From: an uncultured Pelagibacteraceae bacterium
GTDB lineage: Bacteria; Pseudomonadota; Alphaproteobacteria; Pelagibacterales; Pelagibacteraceae
Reading direction: 5' to 3'
NCBI GenBank assembly: GCA_902552035.1
Contig: CACDFC010000011.1
Coordinates: 1-38,818, forward strand
DNA: 38,818 bases
Part shown: positions 1 to 9,044 of the stretch, piece by piece
Numbering within the stretch: position 1 is the first letter of the stretch
How the letters are laid out: each line of letters begins with the position of its first letter
Notes under the pieces: generated by a model
Seen by the model: the letters and a program-made list of their open reading frames with translations, nothing else
The model's database searches: none
Told to the model about the DNA's origin: nothing
Translations under genes and position numbers: made by a program

Positions 1-743
1 GGTACTCCTAGTCCTTTAACCCCAATCATAGATGCAATTACCACCATTGCTAAGGCCATCATAATTGTTTGGTTTACTCCTGCAAAAACAGTAGGTAAAG
101 CTAAGGGTATTTGAACGGTTTTTAACTTTTGTAACTTTGTTGCTCCAAATGCTTCACAAGCTTCGATTGTTTCTTTGTCTACTTCTCTAATACCTAAATT
201 TGTTAATCTAATTATTGGTGGAACAGCGTAAATACAAATTGCTATTAATCCTGGAACTTTTCCAATTCCTAGCAGCATCAATATTGGAATTAAATATACA
301 AAACTTGGGATTGTTTGCATCATATCAAGGACAGGTAAAATCGCTTTTTCGGTTCTATCAGAACGCGCCATTAATACACCTACTGGGATTCCCACGACCA
401 TACATATAATTACACATACGGTTATTATGGCTAATGTTGCCATACAGTCTTTCCACATACCGAAATATCCAATTAGAAAAAACGCTACAGCTGCTCCAGC
501 CACAAGCTTCCAATTTCTTGAGCCAATCCAAGCTAAACCACAAATAATAAGTATAATTATTGGCCAGGGAGTACTATTTAATAATTTTTCTAATCTTACT
601 AAAAAAAATAGTAATGGATCAAAAAAAGCTTCAATACCATCACCATATGATTTTGAAAAATCTCGAAAAGCAAAATCTATACCTTTTCTTAATTCAGCAA
701 GAGCTGATCTTTCCATTCCTGGAAACTTTGTAAAAAATTCCAT
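1..743 (-). CDS. proW: Glycine betaine/proline-type ABC transporter permease (ProW/OpuAB-like), partial, runs off left edge
   Basis: Own reverse-complement translation from ATG at 743 is open to position 1: [20 protein letters not shown]...[51 protein letters not shown]...[55 protein letters not shown]. Typical BPD permease EAA loop and [11 protein letters not shown] motif. Not in the ORF track because it is truncated. Confidence 0.93.
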   Translation of the reverse strand, partial: [247 protein letters not shown]

Positions 744-759
744 TAAACTCCAAAAAATT

Positions 760-792
760 AACGAGCCTAATGTTAATTACAATAGGCTCGTT
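760..792. terminator. Hairpin between proX and proW (attenuator/partial terminator)
   Basis: AACGAGCCTA (760-769) / TAGGCTCGTT (783-792), 10-bp perfect inverted repeat in the proX-proW intercistronic gap. Confidence 0.6.
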
Positions 793-806
793 AAATAATT
801 TATATC

Positions 807-1826
807 TTAAAGTCCAGCTTTGATTTTTTTCTTAGCAGATGAAGATACCCATTTACTCCATAAGCTTTCATGTTGTTTCAAAAACTCGACTGCAGCATCT
901 GAACCTTTTGCTTGGTTATCAGCCATGTAAACTAACATTCCGTTCATCACATCACCTGGGTAAGTACGCTTCTCAACATATTTTACAGCGTCTTTTCCAC
1001 CATTTTTAACAAAACTTGCTGTGATTAAAGAATTTACTTCTGATTTTGTCCAAGCTGTTTTTTTAGGATTTGTACACTCGCCAGCTGGCTTCATTATACA
1101 ATTGTCCCAGTTATCTCTTCCTGCAAATGGTACTCCAAAATCTACTGGAATTAATCCATATTTTCCTACCATTGAAGTAGGGTTCCAGTAATATCCTAAC
1201 CATGTGTTGCCTGAGTCTGATGCTTTAGAAATTGTACCATCTAAACCTGCAGCAGAACCTGGATCAATTAATTTCCAACCTTTTTTTTCCATCTCGAATG
1301 CTTCAAACAAATTAGCATTTGCTAATTGACATCCCCATCCAGCAGGACATCCAACAAAAGCTCCTTTTGAAGGATCTTCTTTGTCTGGAAACCACTCAGG
1401 GTGTTCTAGGATTTCTAGAGCAGTCATTCCTTTTATCTCAGGATGTTTTTCTACTGTTGCAGGAGTTATCCACCAACCTTCTCCAAGACCAGTAATTGGT
1501 GCTTTATTAGCTACCACTATTCTTTTTTCACTTACCGCGACTTTTAAAGGTTCATAAACAGCATTAGCCCATTGTTCAGGGTTCATGTCTGGAGTTCCTT
1601 TGTCATTCATAGAAGTAAACGTTGGCATAGTTGAACCTGGAATAAGCTCAACTTCACAACCGTAGCCTTTTTCTAAAATGATCTTGTCAACATTGGCCAT
1701 CAATTCTGCAGATGCCCAGTTTTGTTCTGCTATAACTAGCTTTCCACACTTAGCATTAGCTACCGTACCGAAAGATGCGAAACCTAATACAATAAGCGCA
1801 GAAAGAATTATATTTTTTAGTTTCAT
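807..1826 (-). CDS. proX: Glycine betaine/proline-type ABC transporter substrate-binding protein (ProX/OpuAC-like)
   Basis: 339 aa with N-terminal signal peptide (ILSALIVLGFASFGTVANA); WWITPATVEKHPE, cysteine-containing periplasmic binding protein; upstream of ProW-type permease. Confidence 0.9.
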   Translation of the reverse strand: MKLKNIILSALIVLGFASFGTVANAKCGKLVIAEQNWASAELMANVDKIILEKGYGCEVELIPGSTMPTFTSMNDKGTPDMNPEQWANAVYEPLKVAVSEKRIVVANKAPITGLGEGWWITPATVEKHPEIKGMTALEILEHPEWFPDKEDPSKGAFVGCPAGWGCQLANANLFEAFEMEKKGWKLIDPGSAAGLDGTISKASDSGNTWLGYYWNPTSMVGKYGLIPVDFGVPFAGRDNWDNCIMKPAGECTNPKKTAWTKSEVNSLITASFVKNGGKDAVKYVEKRTYPGDVMNGMLVYMADNQAKGSDAAVEFLKQHESLWSKWVSSSAKKKIKAGL

Positions 1827-1969
1827 TATCTTTCTCCTTATTAAATTTAATAACTATATAAAAACATAGTGATTAATAAAAAGCAAACTAGTTACAACTA
1901 AGAGTTGCAGTAAAATTGTCTTTATTCCTTAATTAATAAATTATAAGTTTTTATTATGATCGAGATAAA

Positions 1970-2001
1970 CAATAAATTTAAATCTATAAAAAGATTTATT
2001 G
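1970..2001. other. A/T-rich imperfect inverted repeat in the proX/bhmt divergent intergenic region
   Basis: CAATAAATttaaATCT-ATAAAA-AGATTTATTG; AGATTTATTG (1992-2001) is complementary to CAATAAA(T) plus (AA)ATCT with an internal bulge. Confidence 0.3.
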
Positions 2002-2124
2002 TCATAGGTTATTCTTCTTTTGAGGAATTATATTTAAATAGATTTCATTACAGATTAAGATCAAATTATTTCCAGAGTATTTAAATTTTTTTTAAAAAAT
2101 TAATAATTTTATTAAGGAGAATTT

Positions 2125-3165
2125 ATGAAAAAAGATTTAATTACAAGATTAAATGAAGGTCCAGTTCTTTTTGCAGAAGGTTATTTATTTGCAATGGAAA
2201 GAAGAGGATATTTGTCAGCTGGAGCTTTTGTGCCTGAAGTAGTTTTAGAGCATCCTGAAGTTGTCACCCAGCTTCACAAAGAATTTATTAGAGCAGGGTC
2301 GGAAATAGTGCAGGCATTCACTTATTATGGTCATAGAGAGAAGCTAAGGATAATTGGTAAAGAACATCTCTTAGAACCAATGCAAAAAAATGCATTAAAA
2401 ATTGCAAAAGATGCTGCAGCAGAATTTAAAGATTTAGATTTAATGGTTTGTGGAGATGTTGCTAATACTAATATTTTTGATCCAAATAATAAGTCTTCAT
2501 ATAAAGAGTGTCAAAAAATGTACGAAGAACAAGTTTTGTGGGCTAAAGAAGCAGGTGTTGATTTTGTAGTAGCAGAAACAATTAACTGGGTTGATGAAAT
2601 GAAAATTGCATTAAAGGCAATTAAAGACGAAGGATTAATAGCTGTTGCAAATTATGCCATTCCAAGAGGAGATTTAACTAGAGATGGTCATACAGCAGGA
2701 GATGCATGTAAGATTATAGAAGATTTAGGAGCAGATGTAGTAGGTTTGAATTGCTATAGGGGACCTAAAATGACTATGAAACTTTTAAAAGAAGTGAGAA
2801 AAAAAGTTTCTTGTCATGTCGCTGGACTTCCAGTTCCATATAGAACAACTGAGGAAGAGCCAGGATTTTTAAATCAAACAGATCATGGTTGTGATTGTAT
2901 ACCTGGAGGCAATGCATTCCCAGTAGCTTTAGATAATTTATATTGTAATAGATTTGAAATGGCTGAGTTTGCCAAAGAGTGTGTTGATGAAAAAATTAAT
3001 TTAATTGGAATTTGCTGTGGCGCCGAAGCACATCATGTTAGGGAGATGGCAGTTGCAATAGGGAAGAAGCCAATTTCAATGAAGTATATGCCAGATATGA
3101 GTAAACATTTTCATCACGGAACAGACAAATCTCTAAAAAAAGTAAATAAAGAAATTAAGTATTAA
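2125..3165 (+). CDS. bhmT: Betaine-homocysteine S-methyltransferase
   Basis: GPVLFAEGYLFAMERRGYLSAGAFVPEVVLEHPEVVTQLHKEFIRAGSEIVQAFTYYG pattern typical of BHMT; Zn-Cys motifs GLNC and GICCGAEAHHVREMA; SD AAGGAG upstream. Confidence 0.93.
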   Translation: MKKDLITRLNEGPVLFAEGYLFAMERRGYLSAGAFVPEVVLEHPEVVTQLHKEFIRAGSEIVQAFTYYGHREKLRIIGKEHLLEPMQKNALKIAKDAAAEFKDLDLMVCGDVANTNIFDPNNKSSYKECQKMYEEQVLWAKEAGVDFVVAETINWVDEMKIALKAIKDEGLIAVANYAIPRGDLTRDGHTAGDACKIIEDLGADVVGLNCYRGPKMTMKLLKEVRKKVSCHVAGLPVPYRTTEEEPGFLNQTDHGCDCIPGGNAFPVALDNLYCNRFEMAEFAKECVDEKINLIGICCGAEAHHVREMAVAIGKKPISMKYMPDMSKHFHHGTDKSLKKVNKEIKY

Positions 3166-3166
3166 G

Positions 3167-5572
3167 ATGGAAAAGAATGCCAAAGTAGTAGTAATAGGAG
3201 GTGGAGTAGTTGGATGTTCTATACTTTATCATCTCTCAAAATTTGGGTTAAAAAACTGTATTCTTTTGGAAAGAAATGAGCTTACTTCAGGTTCATCTTG
3301 GCACGCTGCAGGAAATGTTCATGTAATTTCTTCAGATCCAAATATTTCTAGAATGATGGCTTATACTATTGGCCTTTATAAAGAGATTGAAAAAGAGTCA
3401 GGGCATTCTTGTGGTTTTAAACCAAGTGGAGGATTTTATTTAGCTTCAAATGATGTTTGGGCAGAGTATCTTAAAAGAGAGAGATCTAAAGCTAGATACA
3501 TGGGTTTAGATCAGGAATTTATTTCATTAGAAGAAGTAAAAAAGAAAAATCCACTTATTGATCCATCTAGATATTTACTTGCGTTATGGGATCCAATTGA
3601 TGGTGAGGTTGATCCATCAGGTGTAACTTACGCTTTTGCGAAAGCATCTAAAGTCCATGGTGGTAAATACTACACTCATACTGTTGTTAAAGATACGAAA
3701 CAAAAACCAGATGGATCATGGGATGTAATCACAGACAAAGGAAATATAAATGCTGAGATAGTTATAAATGCTGGAGGTTTATGGGCTAGAGAAGTTGGTA
3801 AACTCGCTGGTGTTGACTTACCAGTTCAACCAATGGAACATCATTATTTAATTACTGAAGCAATACCAGAAATTGAAGCAATGGGAGATCAAAGACTTCC
3901 AATAGGTACTGACTTCGAGGGAAATATTTATTTTAGGCAAGAGGGAAAAGGAATGTTACTTGGAACGTATGAACCAAAATCAACTCCTTGGAAAATTGAT
4001 GGAACACCAATGAATTTTGGTCATGAACTTTTAGAACCAAAATTAGAAAACATTCAAGATCGACTTGCAATTGGATTTAAGAGAATGCCCGCATTAGAAA
4101 AAGCTGGAATTAAAAATATAGTAAATGGACCATTTACATTTGGCCCTGATGGTAGTCCTTTAATTGGACCAGTTCCTGGTATGAAAAATTATTGGGTAGC
4201 AGTTGGTGTTATGGCAGGGTTTTGCCAAGGTGGTGGTGTTGGAAAATGTATTGCCGAATGGATAATAGATGGTGAGCCTTCTATAGATGTTTGGGCAATG
4301 GATGTTGCAAGGTTTGGGGAATATGCAACTCCACAGTACGGTACAATAAAATCATCAGAAAATTATGAAAGAAGATTTATAATGACATTTCCTAACGAAA
4401 CATTGCCTAAAGGTAGAAAACAAAAAACGACAGCTCTTTATGACCGTTTTATTAATCAAGGAGCAGTTATGGGAGACGGGTTTGGACTAGAAAGTGTTTT
4501 ATGGTTCGCAAATAATAAAAAAGATGCATACGAGGAACCAACAATTAAAAGATCCAGATCGCACAACTACGTTTCTAAAGAAGTAATTAATGTAAGAGAA
4601 AATGTTGGTGTAATGGAATTAGCAAATTTTTCTAAACATGAGTTTAAAGGACCAGATGCAAAGAAATTTTTGGATTATGTTATGGCTGGAAGAATACCAA
4701 GTCCTGGAAGAATTTCCCTAAGTCCAATGCTTACAAAAAAAGGTAAACTTTATGGTGATCTTACAATCTCTTGTATGGATGAGAATGAGTATATGATTTT
4801 TGGTTCTGGTGCAGCACAAGAAATGCACAGAAGATGGTTTGAAAGCCATATTGGAAAGTTTGATGTTAAATATAAAAATAGATCAGATGAATTTCATGGT
4901 CTAGCTATATCAGGTCCAAAATCAAGAGATGTATTACAAAAAGTTGTTAGAGAAGACGTTTCAAATCAAAATTTTAAATTTCGAGACTCTAGAAGAATGT
5001 ATGTTGCCGGTGTTCCAGCTATAATAAATAGAATTTCCTTTACAGGAGAATTAGGCTATGAAATTTATGTAGCTCCACACTATCAAATTAAATTATACGA
5101 AGAACTAACAGAAGCTGGAAAAGAATTTAATATAAAGCCATTTGGTTTAAGAGCTTTAATGTCAATGAGACTAGAAAAAAATTGGGGTGCTTGGACATTA
5201 GATTATAGACCTGATTTTACTCCAAAAGAGACAGGTTTAGATACATTTATTAATTGGGATAAAGAATTTATTGGAAAAAAATTTGCTAAAGAAGATAAGA
5301 GCACAAACAAACTTACACCAATGATTGTAGAAACTAATGAAATAGATGTAACTTATAATGAAGCGGTTTTAAAAAAAGATAAAGCAATCGGTTACATTAC
5401 TTCAGGTGGATTTGCTCATTTTGTAAACAAAAGTGTTGCGTTTAGTTATTTAGATATAAACCAACTTAATTCAGGTGAAGGCCTTCAAGTAGAAATTAAT
5501 GGTGATTTGTTTAACTGTTCAATAATCAAAGAACCACTTTATGATCCAAGTGGTCAAAAGATGAGAAGTTAA
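3167..5572 (+). CDS. Dimethylglycine/sarcosine dehydrogenase-like FAD + GcvT-domain protein (paralog 1)
   Basis: N-terminal VVVIGGGVVGCSILYHL (Rossmann FAD), SGSSWHAAG (His for covalent flavin), C-terminal GcvT aminomethyltransferase-like domain (GELGYEIYV, PFGLRALMSMRLEKNWG). Confidence 0.92.
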   Translation: MEKNAKVVVIGGGVVGCSILYHLSKFGLKNCILLERNELTSGSSWHAAGNVHVISSDPNISRMMAYTIGLYKEIEKESGHSCGFKPSGGFYLASNDVWAEYLKRERSKARYMGLDQEFISLEEVKKKNPLIDPSRYLLALWDPIDGEVDPSGVTYAFAKASKVHGGKYYTHTVVKDTKQKPDGSWDVITDKGNINAEIVINAGGLWAREVGKLAGVDLPVQPMEHHYLITEAIPEIEAMGDQRLPIGTDFEGNIYFRQEGKGMLLGTYEPKSTPWKIDGTPMNFGHELLEPKLENIQDRLAIGFKRMPALEKAGIKNIVNGPFTFGPDGSPLIGPVPGMKNYWVAVGVMAGFCQGGGVGKCIAEWIIDGEPSIDVWAMDVARFGEYATPQYGTIKSSENYERRFIMTFPNETLPKGRKQKTTALYDRFINQGAVMGDGFGLESVLWFANNKKDAYEEPTIKRSRSHNYVSKEVINVRENVGVMELANFSKHEFKGPDAKKFLDYVMAGRIPSPGRISLSPMLTKKGKLYGDLTISCMDENEYMIFGSGAAQEMHRRWFESHIGKFDVKYKNRSDEFHGLAISGPKSRDVLQKVVREDVSNQNFKFRDSRRMYVAGVPAIINRISFTGELGYEIYVAPHYQIKLYEELTEAGKEFNIKPFGLRALMSMRLEKNWGAWTLDYRPDFTPKETGLDTFINWDKEFIGKKFAKEDKSTNKLTPMIVETNEIDVTYNEAVLKKDKAIGYITSGGFAHFVNKSVAFSYLDINQLNSGEGLQVEINGDLFNCSIIKEPLYDPSGQKMRS

Positions 5573-6201
5573 TGGCACAAAAAGATGTAGGAAATAAAAT
5601 TCCGATATACAAATTAAAAAAAACCGATGAGGTAATGAGATATTATGACGATTGGGGAGAAGAAAATAAATATGATAAAGACATGCTTGATTGGAATTAT
5701 ACCGGACCTAAAGAAACAACTGAAACTTTTATTAAATATCAAAAGAATCTAGATGCCAAGATATATGATGCAGGCTGTGGAACAGGTTTAGTTGGAGTTG
5801 AACTCAAAAAATATGGATATAAAAATTTTTATGGAGCAGATTTATCAAAAAAACTTTTAGATTTAGTCCCAGAAAATCTTTATAAAAAACTTGATCAAGT
5901 AGATCTTAATAAACCAATAAACGAAGAGAGCAACAAATATGATGCTGTCCTTTGCGTTGGAACATTCACTTTTGGACATGTTAAGCCCCCTGCTTTAGAT
6001 GAATTTATAAGAATCACTAAAGACAAAGGTCACATATGTTTTACTATAAATGAGGGTATTCATGAGGAATATGGTTTTGACAAAAAAATTGATCAGTTAA
6101 AAAACGATAAAAAATGGAAAGAAATTGAGTTTTTTAAATCTAATTATATCGCAAGCAAAGATGTAAATGCTTGGCTGGGTTTATATGAGGTGATAAAATA
6201 A
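5572..6201 (+). CDS. Class I SAM-dependent methyltransferase
   Basis: Motif I DAGCGTGLVGVEL, GADLS, YDAVLCVGTFTFGHV. Confidence 0.85.
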   Translation: MAQKDVGNKIPIYKLKKTDEVMRYYDDWGEENKYDKDMLDWNYTGPKETTETFIKYQKNLDAKIYDAGCGTGLVGVELKKYGYKNFYGADLSKKLLDLVPENLYKKLDQVDLNKPINEESNKYDAVLCVGTFTFGHVKPPALDEFIRITKDKGHICFTINEGIHEEYGFDKKIDQLKNDKKWKEIEFFKSNYIASKDVNAWLGLYEVIK

Positions 6202-6204
6202 ACT

Positions 6205-7380
6205 ATGTCTGATGTTTATAATATTATAGATAAAAAAAAGTTAGATATTGTAAACAAACCTATAAGTGAGGCTCATGGTCTTCCAAATGAGTGCTATACC
6301 AGCAAAGAGTATACTTTAATCGAGAGGAAAAAACTTTTTGAGGATAAGTGGATAGTAATTGGAGTTGCAAGCTCACTGCCTGAAATTGGTGATGCAAAAC
6401 CAATCGATCTGCTTGGAATGCCAATTTTAATTGTTAGAACTAAAAAAAATCAAATTAAAGTTTTTCATAATGTTTGCAGCCATAGAGGTGTTAAACTTGT
6501 AAGAGAAGCTGGAAAAATTAAAAAACTAATAAGATGTCCATATCATTCATGGTCTTATGATTTAGAAGGTGAATTAGTTGCTACACCTCACATTGGTGGA
6601 ATGGATATTCATCAAAGCCCAGAATTTAAAAAATCAAAAAGTAACCTAAAAGAAATTAGATCATATATTTGGTTAGATATGATTATGATAAATATAAACA
6701 ATAATGAAATTGATTTTGAAAATTATATAAAACCATTAAGTGAAAGATGGGAAAAGTTTTGGCCTATTAAAGATAGAGATTTAATTTATCATGCAGATGA
6801 TTATGGATACTTTAAATTAGATGCAAAGTGCAATTGGAAGTTTGCTATAGAAAATTATTGTGAGAGTTATCATTTACCATGGGTTCACCCAGGATTAAAT
6901 TCCTACTCAAAAATAGAGGATCATTATCACATCCAAGGGTTACCAAATCGTTTTGCTGGCCAGGGTACAGTTGTTTATAATCCAAGATTTAAAGGAAAAG
7001 AAAAGTTTCCTTGTTTTCCTAATTGGCCAAAAGATAAAGAGCATATAGCTGAATACGTTGCGTTATTTCCTAATGTAATGCTTGGCATACATAAAGACCA
7101 TTATTATGCATATTGGTTAGAACCAATTAATCATGAATATACCCAAGAACATATGGAGATTTACTATGTAGGTGAGGAAGCAGCTAATTCTAAAAAATTT
7201 AAATCACTCAGGGAACAAAATCACAAACAATGGGAAGTTATTCAAAAAGAGGATATTGATATTATTCAAGGAATGCAAACAGGAAGAAATTCTCCAGTTT
7301 ATAATGGAGGAAACTTTTCACCTGTAATGGATAATCCAACGCATCATTTTCATAAATGGGTAGCCCAAAATATAATTTAA
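6205..7380 (+). CDS. Rieske non-heme iron oxygenase (quaternary-amine/carnitine/betaine-type)
   Basis: Rieske CSHRG-x15-CPYHSW (C-x-H-x17-C-x2-H); mononuclear iron NWKFAIENYCESYHLPWVHPGL; bridging residue is Glu. Confidence 0.9.
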   Translation: MSDVYNIIDKKKLDIVNKPISEAHGLPNECYTSKEYTLIERKKLFEDKWIVIGVASSLPEIGDAKPIDLLGMPILIVRTKKNQIKVFHNVCSHRGVKLVREAGKIKKLIRCPYHSWSYDLEGELVATPHIGGMDIHQSPEFKKSKSNLKEIRSYIWLDMIMININNNEIDFENYIKPLSERWEKFWPIKDRDLIYHADDYGYFKLDAKCNWKFAIENYCESYHLPWVHPGLNSYSKIEDHYHIQGLPNRFAGQGTVVYNPRFKGKEKFPCFPNWPKDKEHIAEYVALFPNVMLGIHKDHYYAYWLEPINHEYTQEHMEIYYVGEEAANSKKFKSLREQNHKQWEVIQKEDIDIIQGMQTGRNSPVYNGGNFSPVMDNPTHHFHKWVAQNII

Positions 7381-7381
7381 T

Positions 7382-8617
7382 ATGAAATTTAAAAGAAAAA
7401 TTGCTCCAGAAACAAAATCCCAACAAAGATTTATAACTAAAAAAAGATTAAGGGAAGATGAAATTAATTTTGATAAATTAAGATCTTATAGGCTTGATAG
7501 AGTAAAAAAAGAATTAGAAAAAAATAATTTAGAAGCTTGTATATTATTTGATCCCGTTAATGTCAGATATGCATTAGACACAGTGAATATGAGTGTTTAT
7601 AATATGCACAACTTAACGAGATATTGTTTTGTTCCTGTCAATGGTCCTACAATTTTGTATGAATACTTTAATTGTGAAATTTTATCTAAGCACTTAAATC
7701 TAATTGATGAAATTAGACCATCGATAACTTGGGATTATTTTAGTAATGGTGATCAAGCAAATTCACAATTAAAAAAATGGGTAAATGAAATAAAAGATTT
7801 ATCTAATAACTATTTTAAAAGTAAAAGAGTAGCTATAGATGTAATAAACGGTCCAGCTGTAACTGCTTTAAATAAATCTGGTATTGAAGTAGTTGATGCT
7901 AAACTAATTTTAGAGCAAGCAAGAGTTATTAAATCCCCAGAAGAACTCACGTGTATGAAAGCTGCATTAGAAGTTGCTGAAATTGGTGTTGCAAAAATGC
8001 GGGAAGAATTAAAACCAGGAATGACTGAAGATGAACTATGGTCAATACTGCATAAAACAAACATTGAATATGGAGGAGAATGGATTGAATGCAGAATACT
8101 TTCGTCGGGTGAAAGAACAAATCCTTGGATGCAAGAGAGCAGCAACAAAGTAATGCAAACAGGTGAAATGGTTGCTTTTGATACTGATATGGTTGGTCCT
8201 TATGGATATTGTGCAGATATTTCAAGATCATACGTAGTAGGCCATAAGTTTAATGATGAACAAAAAAACTTATATTCAATGGCCACTGACCAAATTGATC
8301 ATAATGCTAGATTAATAAAATCGGGCATGTCATTTAAAGAGTTTGTTAAAAAATCTTGGGTATTACCTGAGGAATATTATGGAAATAGATATTCATGTAT
8401 GGTTCATGGAATTGGACTTTGTGATGAGTGGCCTCAGATTAAGTATCCAACAGATGGCGGAGAACAGGGCGGTAGTTTTGAAAAAAATATGACTATTACT
8501 CTTGAAAGCTACATTGGCAAAGTTGGAGGCAAAGAAGGCGTCAAGCTTGAGCAGCAGTATTTGGTTGGACAGAACGGATTAGAGTTAATGTCTCATCATC
8601 CTTTAGAAAAAATTTAA
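7382..8617 (+). CDS. M24-superfamily (pita-bread) protein, DddP-like metal ligand spacing
   Basis: FDTDMVGPYGYCADISRS, MVHGIGLCDEW, TLESYIG, KLEQQYLV; ligands D-x-D-x9-D...H...E-x14-E. Confidence 0.85.
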   Translation: MKFKRKIAPETKSQQRFITKKRLREDEINFDKLRSYRLDRVKKELEKNNLEACILFDPVNVRYALDTVNMSVYNMHNLTRYCFVPVNGPTILYEYFNCEILSKHLNLIDEIRPSITWDYFSNGDQANSQLKKWVNEIKDLSNNYFKSKRVAIDVINGPAVTALNKSGIEVVDAKLILEQARVIKSPEELTCMKAALEVAEIGVAKMREELKPGMTEDELWSILHKTNIEYGGEWIECRILSSGERTNPWMQESSNKVMQTGEMVAFDTDMVGPYGYCADISRSYVVGHKFNDEQKNLYSMATDQIDHNARLIKSGMSFKEFVKKSWVLPEEYYGNRYSCMVHGIGLCDEWPQIKYPTDGGEQGGSFEKNMTITLESYIGKVGGKEGVKLEQQYLVGQNGLELMSHHPLEKI

Positions 8618-9027
8618 TGAAAATTATTTTAATTATGGGTTTGCCTGGTGCAGGCAAAACAACTTTAGCAAATGAACTCGCACCAATGATTAATGCCAAA
8701 AGATTAAATGCAGATGAAGTTAGAAAAGCTGCAAATGATTGGGATTTTTCTGCAGAAGGAAGAACAAGACAAGCAAAGAGAATGGCAGAATTTGCTTTAA
8801 AACTTAAAAAAGAAGGAAATTACGTAGTAGCAGATTTTATATGCCCAACACCTGAGGCTAGAAAGCTATTTCCTGCTGATTATGTAGTCTGGGTTGATAC
8901 AATTAAAGCAGGTAGATTTGAAGATACAAATCAAATGTTTGTTAAACCTGAAAAATGTGACTTTCATGTTACTTCTCAGGATGCTAAGACTTGGGCACCC
9001 AAAATACATGAGGACTTAAAAAAATAA
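8617..9027 (+). CDS. P-loop kinase, adenylylsulfate-kinase-like
   Basis: Walker A MGLPGAGKTTLA, RLNADEVR, short 136-aa CysC-like fold; ATGA overlap with the upstream gene. Confidence 0.75.
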   Translation: MKIILIMGLPGAGKTTLANELAPMINAKRLNADEVRKAANDWDFSAEGRTRQAKRMAEFALKLKKEGNYVVADFICPTPEARKLFPADYVVWVDTIKAGRFEDTNQMFVKPEKCDFHVTSQDAKTWAPKIHEDLKK

Positions 9028-9044
9028 GCTACTAAACATTTTTT

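Noticed and set aside
215-798. ORF-track calls 215..409 (+), 427..798 (+) and 358..543 (-)
   Set aside because: They overlap the clear ProW permease reading frame on the minus strand (1..743).
7810-8231. Minus-strand ORFs 7810..8148 and 7947..8231
   Set aside because: Antisense to the well-supported M24 gene; low-complexity translations without family motifs.
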